Shown piece by piece: positions 55,025 to 64,000 of a DNA stretch of 64,000 bases. Location: the NCBI RefSeq assembly GCF_964019385.1, contig NC_088654.1, positions 13,404,200 through 13,468,199 on the forward strand. Direction: 5' to 3'. The translations under genes and the position numbers were made by a program. The stretch is from Sycon ciliatum. Its lineage: Eukaryota; Porifera; Calcarea; Leucosolenida; Sycettidae. Position 1 is the stretch's first letter. Each line of letters opens with the position of its first letter. The notes beneath the pieces were generated by a model, which was not told where the DNA came from, ran no database searches, and saw only the letters and a list, made by a program, of their open reading frames with translations.

Positions 55025-56407
55025 GGGATACCATGAGGTCAAACTTTTCCCACAACGGAGTATGAACTGTGCTAATCGTACAGGATGGCATGGATGGTTG
55101 CACCGGTGCATGTACAGTGGACGTACTACAGTCCTTCCCCAGACGCGCAAAAAAAGAACTCTCCCACTAATCCCGATATAACAGATCCTTGACTGATTTT
55201 TGCCGCGAAAGCGAAAAAATGTTCTCGAAGTTGAGAACTGTCCTAAATTGGTTCTGAGAGATGGAAGCCGTTTTACCTGGCCTACGTCGTTTTACTTTGC
55301 ACTACCTCGTTTTATTTCACGCCATGTATTCTTTACGGGACGCTCTTTCGGCAGATCTATTTTTAGTGAAGTTTCGTAGAGGAGACGTTTATCGAAAATG
55401 TTGTGAACGAAGCTGAAATTGGCATTTTTATGCACCAAATTTCAAGCCGAATTATCGCCAGAGCACGCAGCGTTTTCGGCCAACACGAAGGCGGCAACAT
55501 ATAGACGTAAGCAATACCTATCACTTACAAGACAAATCTGATCTGTTCACGACCTCCAACTACCTCAAATTCAGAACTTGCTGTGCTTGCTTGGTCCTAT
55601 CTACATGTATGTTACATAGAGTATCACACACATTTGGCAAGTACAATACACAACATTACACCGGCTTCTAAGCTGTTGTCTTCACTGGTTTACAGTTTTG
55701 GATATGTAGCCTCATTCACACCTGGCTTTCGGTAAGGGAAACAAGTCACAACTACCGTTTGTGGCGAGCAAGTTGACTTGATCTTGAGTTGAGTTACTTC
55801 TTTGGTCCATCGCGCGACCTTCGCCTGTGCGCATTGTGTTCATGAAATGAAGTATGAATCAGTCTTCAATGTGCCAGTCCATTGCTGAGTTTCACCATGT
55901 TCTTGCCTAAGTCTGCTGTGATTTATCTTGAATCCGTAGACATTTCGCCGTAATGGTACCATCCGTTCCATACAAAGTGCTGGTCCTTGTAATGGCATGC
56001 ACCATAAAATGACATCTGTTCTATAACCGTAATCATCTGCCCACCATATCTTCTACATTCAGTGAGATGTTGCCTAGGGCTGCTGCACTGTATGCATGCA
56101 GTTGTCGTTTACACCGCCTTGATGCTGGCGGCGTATTCAACATGACATGTATGCATTGTATGCACGCCTATGAAGTCGTCCTTTTCTCGTGTAAGCATGC
56201 ACACAAGATTGTTCTGTCTAATTTAGTGATCTAGACTTGTTCTCACTTTAGACACCAATAGTCTTGTACGCAAATCGTTCATCAGAGTAAATCTTCATTT
56301 TCAGGCTCTCGGGTGTGTACATTCTCTCTTGCTTTCCAGGCTTGCTGCACTGTATATTTGTAATCATCGCTGACTGGCTATTGGCAGAGTATTTGACGCG
56401 TGCACGT

Positions 56408-56408
<1 letters not shown>
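55025..56408. other. No gene recognised
   Basis: Non-coding by inspection; a few short repeats (TACATGTATG-type motifs) but no element ends or motifs that I can support. Confidence 0.45.
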
Positions 56409-56439
<31 letters not shown>

Positions 56440-56440
56440 T
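56409..56440. repeat. (ATT)n microsatellite at left end of foldback
   Basis: About ten ATT units directly outside the left arm of the foldback at 56441. A second ATT array (58184-58210) lies 30 bp outside the right arm. Confidence 0.92.
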
Positions 56441-56705
56441 TAGTAACGAAGGTACGTGTTGGGTCGTAAGTATCCACGCAAACACACATCCAGTCAAAAT
56501 AAGGCACTTGTCAAAGTATCCGAACGTTTTCGGTCCCTTCTCATCAAGGATTATACAGGGAATGGCTCAAGTTGGAAAGACTAAAACTTATATAGCGTAA
56601 AGATATGAGATAACAACACTCGTGACAAGGTGGAAAAAGTATCAAGTTCAGCACGACACAAAACTCGAAGGAAATAATAATAGCGACAAGAACATAGTGA
56701 GCAAA

Positions 56706-57496
56706 TTAAGTTACATTGTTAACACCTCGACGAGGAGTAACACCAAACAATTGTAGCGACAACACATTTTCTTTCTGTACGCAAAGTTCAGGATCTAACT
56801 TACGGATATACAAAGCTTCTAACACAGCCAGATGCAACGCACATCTACCACGTGACAATATTGAGAACACATTATCACTGTACAACTCACGACAATTGGT
56901 ACGGGCTGACAGATGTTGCTTAATGGACGAAGTGCGATTCTTAGCTCCGTTGGGTGTAGTCTCCTCCAATGTCCCGTCATCTCGCCTCTTCGCGGCATCA
57001 CCACTATCCGCCTCTTTGCTTTTCCGCGGCCTTCCACGTTTTCTGACACCAGCCGTTGTGTGCGCGATGCCCAGTGTCCTTTCAGCTACGTCTCCTCCAT
57101 TGCGGATTTCTATTGATCTTCTTACTCCAACTTGTCCGGTGCTCGATATTGAGGTTCGTTTTCGCGGTCTACCACGTTTTCGAATATTGACTGTTGTTGT
57201 CACTTCCATTGTCGTTGTACGTGCGTCCTCACCAGTCCGTATTTTTACTTGGCTTCGCGTAACCCTTCCCGACGCAGACAGATCCTTTATCAATTTCGGT
57301 GGTTTACGTGTCGGTCTTTCACCATCTTTCACGCTGTTCTCAGCTGGACCCTGCGCTATACACGCGGAGGAGGACGGGCATGCAGTGATATCTTCACAGG
57401 AAGAGGAAGATCCACCGATGGACTGGACAGCACATTTTGGAGGACGACCACGGCGAGGACGACACTCACGCGCATCAAGCGGAACAAAACTTAACG
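56706..57496 (-). CDS. Triple AT-hook / GIY-YIG-tail ORF, left arm plus centre
   Basis: Minus strand from about 57496: RPRRGRPPKCAVQ, then a Ser/Cys-rich part, RVTRSQVKIRTGE, NIRKRGRPRKRTS, VRKRGRPRKSKEAD (three AT-hooks), a linker, and the tail SIKQHLSARTNC, SDNVFSILSRGRCALHLAVL, EALYIRKLDPELCVQK, LSLQLF, ending VTPRRGVNNVT. The start is unclear because the open frame continues into the antisense of the right arm. It is a likely chromatin-binding protein fragment with a degenerate GIY-YIG end. No intact nuclease motif. Confidence 0.6.
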
Positions 57497-57888
57497 GAGG
57501 AGACGTAGCTGAAAGGACACTGGGCATCGCGCACACAACGGCTGGTGTCAGAAAACGTGGAAGGCCGCGGAAAAGCAAAGAGGCGGATAGTGGTGATGCC
57601 GCGAAGAGGCGAGATGACGGGACATTGGAGGAGACTACACCCAACGGAGCTAAGAATCGCACTTCGTCCATTAAGCAACATCTGTCAGCCCGTACCAATT
57701 GTCGTGAGTTGTACAGTGATAATGTGTTCTCAATATTGTCACGTGGTAGATGTGCGTTGCATCTGGCTGTGTTAGAAGCTTTGTATATCCGTAAGTTAGA
57801 TCCTGAACTTTGCGTACAGAAAGAAAATGTGTTGTCGCTACAATTGTTTGGTGTTACTCCTCGTCGAGGTGTTAACAATGTAACTTAA
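57497..57888 (+). CDS. AT-hook / GIY-YIG-tail ORF, right arm
   Basis: Identical in protein to the last ~130 residues of the left-arm ORF: DVAERTLGIAHTTAG, VRKRGRPRKSK, the tail, ending VNNVT. One AT-hook only, because the right arm starts later in the gene. A longer upstream frame exists but crosses the antisense left arm and is not credible. Confidence 0.55.
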
Positions 57889-58183
57889 TTTGCTCACTAT
57901 GTTCTTGTCGCTATTATTATTTCCTTCGAGTTTTGTGTCGTGCTGACCTTGATACTTTTTCCACCTTGTCACGAGTGTTGTTATCTCATATCTTTACGCT
58001 ATATAAGTTTTAGTCTTTCCAACTTGAGCCATTCCCTGTATAATCCTTGATGAGAAGGGACCGAAAACGTTCGGATACTTTGACAAGTGCCTTATTTTGA
58101 CTGGATGTGTGTTTGCGTGGATACTTACGACCCAACACGTACCTTCGTTACTAAAGTATTATCCGCCTCCGACTTCTTGTAAA

Positions 58184-61100
58184 ATTATTATTATTATTAT
58201 TATTATTATTCTCAATTCATGGATGACATGGTGTCAACCAATATTATGAATGAGGGCTACCAGCCATGGAATAAAAGAACAAGAAGGCAAAAATGCACAC
58301 GCAAAATATGGCAAGTTAAATGAAAATAAAAATGAAATAAAAGTAAATCAATCCAAAACCCAAATGAATTGTACAGGTAGCATATGTGATTTACTTTGGA
58401 GCTTGAAGTAATACACAAAGAGAATTGAAATCAATGATTAGTAAATGAAGATCGACGCACGTGTATATTTATCAAGCTTAAAAACGCATTGAGGGTGTTG
58501 CTGGACTTTAATTGCTGAGGAAGAGAATCCCATAATTGGTATTCTAGGAATACAGGCGATTTGCTCATAGAATTGTTTCTTGCAATCGGGAAACGAAGCG
58601 AGTTCCGGCTTGTTGAGGATTCATTGAACCAGTTTAAGGAATGCTGCACATGCTGAGGGGCAGTGATAAGTTTGATTTTGTGAATGTATACGCAGGAGGA
58701 TCGGTCAATGTAATGTTTCAGAGGAAATGTACAGCAATTTTCATAGAGAATGGCTATGTTGGTCTCGGGCGGCAAACGAAGTATTGCCCGGAGAATTCGT
58801 CGATGCACAATCTCCAGCTTTGCAAAGAGGCCGTTACCAGCGCCACACCACACCACACAGCAATACAAGAAAATAGGCAAAACGTATGTATGATAAAAGG
58901 TCTTTCGGCATTCTGGTGAAATGTGGGGGAGATGGCCATAAAGAATACCGACGACTGAGCTTGCCCGCTTTTCCAGATTCCGGAAATGGTGGGACCAGTC
59001 CAATTTGCTATCAAGTGTAACGCGAAGGTGCTTGTGACGAGAGGTTATAGGTATCGGGGTAGGATCATCTGGGAAATGGAAAATAGAAGTTTGAAGATGT
59101 GCAACATCTGATGACGCGTTGGGGACGACACACATGATCTCGGTCTTGGCGGAGTTCGGCCGGAGTTTCCACCTTCGCATCCACTTGACCACACAGTCTA
59201 TTCCTACCTGCAGGTCTTGACACGCGACGGGGAGCGACCGGTGACTAGCCAGCAGAGTGGTGTCGTCTGCATATAGCGAGGTGTTGGGAATTGCACCGAT
59301 ATCATTCACATACATTAGAAAAAGCAGGGGCCCCAGAATTGATCCCTGGGGGACACCAGAACACACGCATTCAGGTTGGGACAATTGACCCGAGATACTC
59401 ACTTGCTATGAGCGACCACACAGGTAACTCTCCAGCCACCGCAGTATGCGTCCTTGAATCGAGAATGATGCTATCTTAGCCATCAGCCCACGGTGCCACA
59501 CAGTATCAAAGGCTTTAGATAAATCGAAGAAGCAGACTAGGCTGTACTCGCTGCGATGGCGATTGTCATGCAGGGATTGTACAACTCGAAGTAGCTGCCA
59601 GGCTGTTGAATCACCTCGACGGAATCCGGACTGTGATTGATGGAGATATGGATCTACATGTGCATATAACTTGTCATACATTATTCGCTCACACAGCTTT
59701 GATATCGTTGAGAAAAGGGATATGGGACGATAGTTCGTCGGATCCGTTCTTGCGCCTTTGTTTTTGTACAGCGGGATGACGGCAGCAGCTTTCCAGGCAG
59801 TTGGAAAAATACCGGTGGAGAATGACAGATTGAATAGCAGACTCAAAGGAAGCGATATCGACGGGCCAATCAATTTCAGCAGCTCGTGTGTAACTCCATC
59901 AGGTCCCGCAGCTTTCCGGAGCTTTAGACGCTTGATGCATTTATGCACGGCATGGGGCGTGGTGAAGATAGAGGTGAGCGGCGGCGCAGTCGAGGCGTCC
60001 TGCAAAGGCGGGAGCGTCCACTGAGGGTTATCCAGAGTACCAAATGCAATGAACTGCTTATTTAGGGCATTTGCAATGTCGTCAGGTGATTTGATGTCAG
60101 CTCCTCGGACGATGAGGCGTGATACAGTGGGTTTTCCGGTGGAGTCCGACCGCAAACTTCGGATAAAATTCTGTAGATTCGGTGATGTTGTTTGGGCCTT
60201 TTGGGAGAATGAATTGAGAGTGCGGAGAAATCTGCGGTGCTCCAGCCGCGAGAGGTTACGGGTCTTATTCCGTTCCGCCTTATACACAGCTTGATTTTTA
60301 GGGGTTTGATACTTCCTGTACACACTGTACGAGTCACGCTTCGGTTTGATTTGTTCTCTTTATGCTGGTGTTAGCCAAGATGTTTGGGCAGATTTCGAGG
60401 GTGTGCATCGGATTGTCGATTTGCGTCGCTCTAGATAGGACTGCAGTATCTCCTCCAAAGTGTCGTACAGCATATCTGCAGATAGGGATGGATCACCCCG
60501 ATGTATTTGTAGCACAGCCTCCCAGTCAATATGGAATAGATGCTCATTGAGCGCAACTGCCGTTTCATTCGGCACGGATAAGATGTTCAATGAAGCAAGG
60601 TTACTTCGATGTGGAAGCTGTTTCTGCTCAGAGACAGGAGACCGCGGGGACTGTGACATTTTAATTTTACCAACAACAATACAGTGGTCAGATTGGCCCA
60701 TAGGTGCTTCAGCATGGAGGTCGTCAATGGCGTGGGGAATATCCGTTATTACAAGATCCAGAGCCGCTCCAGGGCCCGAGGCAGACTCGTGAGTGGGGAA
60801 GTTTACCAATTGCTCCAAAGAAAACATCTTAAGCAAGCATCGCAATTGGTGACCTGCTGTGTCGGTAATGTCCCCCTCCCAGTCTGAACACCTAGCGTTG
60901 AAATCCCCCATCAACACTACTGCAGATGTTGTAGCTTTGACAACAGTCAGACAGCGTTGGAGAGAGTTACAAAATGTATCAATGGCGGCAGCCGTGTTCG
61001 AGGGTGGGCGGTAGAGGGATCCAATTAGCAGGGACTTCCCGGATCCAAATGTCTGTGTTCCGGTACCCTTCAGCGGAAACTCAATCTCTACAAACGTAGC

Positions 61101-61700
61101 TTCGAAATTTGGAGCGTGAAGAACCGAACGATGTACAACAGAAGGAAATACACCAGACTTCACCAGAAGAGTAACTCCACCATACGCCAAAAGTTCGGAC
61201 CTGTTTGTTTTGTTTTCGGTTGTAGGTCTGTCTCTTCGATAACAGTCGTATCCTGGGATAGAGAAAATTTGAGCTCCGTGCAGCCATGTCTCAGTAATAG
61301 AAACGAACAGCGGGTCCCACGTCGAGCAGAAGTCAGTTAATTCCGCGACCTTGTTCCGTATTGATCTAGCGTTAAACATATTGATCCGTTCCTTACTCAC
61401 GTAAGTACGCCAGCATTTGTGATATGAAGTTGAGTGATATAGAACTCGTCAAAAATATAACACCATTTGCCAATCAGCGGCCGTTCTAAGCGGGATATAA
61501 CGATATATCCCGCTCGGTTCACATGGGTCACTTCGAGAATAAGGAAACTTTGAGCTAACTTCGCATTCGACGTAACGCTGACGGTATGGGACGTAAGGGC
61601 CTGTTGGGACGGCCGGGGTGACACAACACGTAGTATGACACGACATGTAGCAGCTATTGCGATTTTCAAGAAGTGACACGAAATCTTATCGTCCCAAAAT
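58184..61700 (-). mobile_element. LINE with (AAT)n tail, nearly intact ORF2
   Basis: On the minus strand the 3' end is (AAT)n at 58184-58210, preceded by a ~220-bp 3' UTR. The coding frame is 58431-61400. No ORF1 is seen upstream, so either this is a one-ORF LINE or ORF1 is lost. The 5' boundary is uncertain (between 61400 and 61700). It is related to, but distinct from, the LINE at 5130. Confidence 0.85.
58431..61400 (-). pseudogene. LINE ORF2 (endonuclease-RT) with two stop codons
   Basis: One uninterrupted reading frame of about 990 codons broken only by TAA (60360-60362) and TAG (59406-59408). Endonuclease: NARSIRNK, SITETWLHG, SLYRPPSN, MGDFNARCSDW, ALDLVITD, GQSDHCIVV. RT: KAAGPDGVTHELLK, NYRPISLFSTISK, SGFRRGDSTA, FFDLSKAFDTVWH (catalytic), GVPQGSILGPLLFLMYVND, LYADDTTLLAS (catalytic), LGVTLDSKLDW-like HLRVTLDSKLDW, and the C-terminal LEYQLWDSLPQQLKSS. 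All catalytic residues are in place. Replication protein of a non-LTR element of CR1/jockey type. Confidence 0.93.
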
Positions 61701-62060
61701 TTGAATCAGTTGTGCTAGCTAGCCATTCGGCGAGTTATCATGGGAAGCGTAGTGTTGACCGTGATCGAAATGTTTAAACAAACTTTAGTGTGCTGTTGTG
61801 CGCATCGGGAGGGGTCAGCGCACGAAACATCCCCTGTTGACACTCGAATGCAGTTGTTTTATATGCTTGCGTCCCCCTCTACCGTCTGAAAAGTTTAACT
61901 GATCCAACTCTTCCCAATCTGTAGGGTAGAACGGTTGCGTTCCCGTTCCTGGTGTTCACATTGGACGCTTTCTGTCGGCGTCATAACCGTTCCGTCGGTT
62001 CCCGTCAATCCTTACGTTGGGTCTGGTTGCGCCCCATCGAATGTGAGCTAAGCTTTCGTG
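61560..62060. repeat. Old dispersed repeat, copy 2
   Basis: See 48290-49020; shared phrases GTAACGCTGACGGTATGGGA, GCCATTCGGCGAGTTATCAT and GGTTGCGTTCCCGTTCCTGG in the same order. Confidence 0.6.
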
Positions 62061-62120
62061 TTGGTCACGCTCTGTATTGAGGAAAGTACCATGCAAATGG
62101 ATTATACCATTCGTTTTCTG

Positions 62121-62461
62121 TGTAACAGGTAGCCGCGTGGTTGGCGCGGTGAAATCAACAAGAGTTCGTTTTATTCTACTTCTTTCAGGTACACACCTGA
62201 GATATAATTATTAGTGAAAGAAGAAGCGGCAAAATAAATAGGATTCAAGTCCTCTCCGGTGCTCACCTAGAGGTTGACTACTTCTTCTTTGAGTTAGCTT
62301 TCGTTGCTATCTAATCTAATCCTCATCTAAACAGAAATGCGCAGCAGCTTTTATGCAGCAGACGCCGTACGCTTATATACGGAGATACACTAACTATACA
62401 TCAGGCAAAGCTCCGTATTACTTCCGTACTGCTTCCGTATTGGTCGGGCAGGGATACTACA
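62121..62461 (-). repeat. Solo LTR of the ubiquitin-carrying element
   Basis: 341 bp matching the LTRs at 35645 and 43356 from TGTAACAGGTAGCCG to GGGATACTACA, flanked by TCTG on both sides (62117-62120 and 62462-62465). It formed by LTR-LTR recombination of a third insertion. More diverged than the other LTRs by eye. Confidence 0.93.
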
Positions 62462-62571
62462 TCTGTGTATACCAAATCTCCCAATTGTCCCTCGTAACGC
62501 ACTCTCGAAAATATTCGCCGTATAACCCTCATACTCATGGTATAATCCGTACCTAGTATATAATCAGTATC

Positions 62572-63845
62572 ATTTGGCCCAGAATCTGCGAAAACCAGGC
62601 TTAGGGTGAAATTTCACAAAATGACTTTTTCCCATTTTCAGCTTCTACTGGGCATGGGAGGTCAGGAGACAAAATATTACAGGTGTGGGTCGACTCATAG
62701 TGGTATTAAAAGTATCTCAAACACACCAGGGTATTGTGTTAAAAAATCAAAAAAAAACACAAAATTGTTTCCACAGGAAAGAAATGAAAAGAGATCCACC
62801 AGAGTGAAGGAAGAGACATGGATGATTTTTGTTGAGGTGACGTGACAAGGTAAGCATGTGGGGGCAGGCTTGTTGTGGCCCCTTGGTGCATGCTGCAGGC
62901 TGTAGTGGCCATGCACAGTTCTGCAGGAATTTTGTTTGCTCCTTACTCAGCACATTCTGGGGCTGCATACATGTACTGGCATGTTCTGGCGCTACACACC
63001 ACAATGAAACCCGACTCCAGTTGAGATGGCACCTTTTGAAGGGTGAATCTAGTACATACAACTATTCAAAAACAAGCAAGAACATGGCCTTTCAAACGTT
63101 CCACTGTTCCTAATATGCGCATAATGTGCTGGCATGCTGCAGTGTCTGCTTGGTAATTGGTGCTGACCAGCAAGTGAAATCTCGGCACGCCGTATACGCG
63201 TACAATCCCTTGCAGCTAGCTGTCCAGCGCGAGCGAGGAAAGTCTCGAGTGGAGGCCTCTCGATCTGCTCGCTCATTCGCTTGGCATTCAGTAGCACTTC
63301 ATCGCCAAGGACTTCAATTCAAAACAGTTTTCACACTGCGCTTCGAGCCTTTTTCCTCGTGAACTTGCTGCAAACGTACGAGCTCTGCTGCGCGTGTTCC
63401 CTTCGCGTGAAGCCCAGAAACAGCTAGTACCCCGTACTTCGGTCGGCTGGATCGATGTCGTCCAGGTTCTCCTCGCTATCGCCATCACGACTCTAACTGG
63501 AGACGATTTCTTCACCATTTTCCACAAGCAGCAGTTAGCGCAACTATTTCGCTATCCCTGAGTGAAGGAGATGGAATCCGTTCGATCAGCTCAAAAACTC
63601 TTCGTTGTGACTAGAAGAGTAGCAGGGAATATTCTACCGGAAGCCCTTTGACTTCCCTGACTGCTGCCTGAAACCCTTCCTGCCATGACTGCTACTTCTT
63701 CAAACAAGCGAGATTCTCTTTGGTTCCACTTCACTGCACTCGAGCGTCCACGCGACACAACCTTTTTTTTTTACAAAACATCATTTTTCTCCAAAAAATG
63801 ATTTTCACCCTTAGCCTGGTTTTCGCAAAGGTTGGGCCATTTGCT
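62572..63845 (-). mobile_element. TIR DNA element, member 3
   Basis: The left end TTGGCCCAGAATCTGCG and, inverted, right end ATGGCCCAACCTTTGCG share GCGAAAACCAGGCT.AGGGTGAAA (about 45 bp). Near the right end the minus strand reads an acidic segment (RDGDSEENLDDIDPADRS) interrupted by stops, comparable to the acidic leader of members 1 and 2, suggesting this member is in minus orientation. No transposase is seen. Confidence 0.6.
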
Positions 63846-64000
63846 GTTTATTTTCCATAGCAGGTTTACGTCTCAATCAAGCATAGTCATCAAAACTTTG
63901 CGCAGAAGAGTGTTTGTCAGCGGTGTCGGTCATCCTTTGCGATCCTTTTCTGTTATTACTGAAGCTCAATTCCCAATACATGAACTGCTTTCCACAATGC

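Larger units (their letters stand above)
56441..58153. mobile_element. Foldback element with 658-bp arms and AT-hook ORFs
   Basis: Left arm 56441-57098 and right arm 57497-58153 are inverted repeats with no difference seen over most of their length; the centre is 398 bp. Both arms carry the same gene end reading outward. The outer part contains TTGATGAGAAGGGACCGAAA (plus 58047-58066; minus 56528-56547), a hammerhead-like core with one deviation (T for the first core C), next to GTTCGG. Same architecture as the element at 14547, with unrelated sequence. Arm identity implies recent formation or gene conversion. Confidence 0.88.

Noticed and set aside
45835..55033. Nine-bp target duplication for the MULE
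   Set aside because: Flanks CGGATCTAC and GGGATACCA share only a few bases; not convincing.
56716..57486. First two thirds of the 390-aa plus-strand ORF, mirrored by an identical minus-strand ORF start
   Set aside because: The left arm is an inverted copy, so this is the antisense of the real ORF; both strands are open because of the palindrome.

Overview
This is eukaryotic, almost certainly metazoan DNA. It has no operons, no dense coding and no recognisable single-copy host gene. It is full of retroelements and DNA transposons typical of invertebrate animals: Ty3/gypsy, CR1/jockey-like and RTE-like LINEs, GIY-YIG (Penelope-type) relics, a MULE with its transposase tail, a pogo/Tigger MITE, tRNA-derived SINEs and long microsatellites. 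The mix resembles aquatic invertebrates, but the sequence alone does not fix the phylum. All assignments were made by reading motifs by eye; no database search was run.

Layout. 1-1170 is the 3' end of a Ty3/gypsy element (integrase, polypurine tract, 3' LTR). It sits at the left edge of a long direct duplication: copy A 1171-16936 and copy B 19144-32993, nearly identical by eye, separated by about 2.2 kb. Each copy carries two members of an unrecognised ~186-aa ORF family beginning MEYP, a 149-bp-arm hairpin, a GIY-YIG-tail/AT-hook ORF, a degenerate minus-strand LINE, a microsatellite at a LINE tail, and a 2.2-kb foldback with AT-hook/acidic/GIY-YIG-tail ORFs diverging outward. A third, older partial copy (C, 41460-45310) carries a fifth ORF family member. 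32774-33634 is a TTAA-flanked foldback MITE; copy A stops inside the same MITE.

33.7-45.1 kb holds SINEs, a truncated RTE-like LINE, and two copies of a short non-autonomous LTR retrotransposon (35645-37466 and 43356-45074), each with perfect 4-bp target duplications, PBS and PPT. A solo LTR of the same family is at 62121-62461. Instead of gag-pol these carry an ORF with a signal peptide, an acidic linker and out-of-register polyubiquitin pieces; both copies are broken. This captured secretory/ubiquitin-like ORF is the most unusual object in the window.

45.8-55.0 kb reads as a nest: a MULE (ends 45845 and 55024) holding a TIR element (46794-54813), which holds a nearly full LINE (50.64-54.74 kb). 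56441-58153 is a second foldback family with 658-bp arms. 58184-61400 is a LINE whose endonuclease-RT frame is broken by only two stop codons. 62.57-63.85 kb is a third member of the TIR family seen at 9.86 and 46.8 kb.

No cooperating gene set was found. The unifying theme is gene pieces (ubiquitin, AT-hook/GIY-YIG tails, acidic leader exons) carried and duplicated by short non-autonomous elements, with palindromic elements lying at duplication breakpoints.
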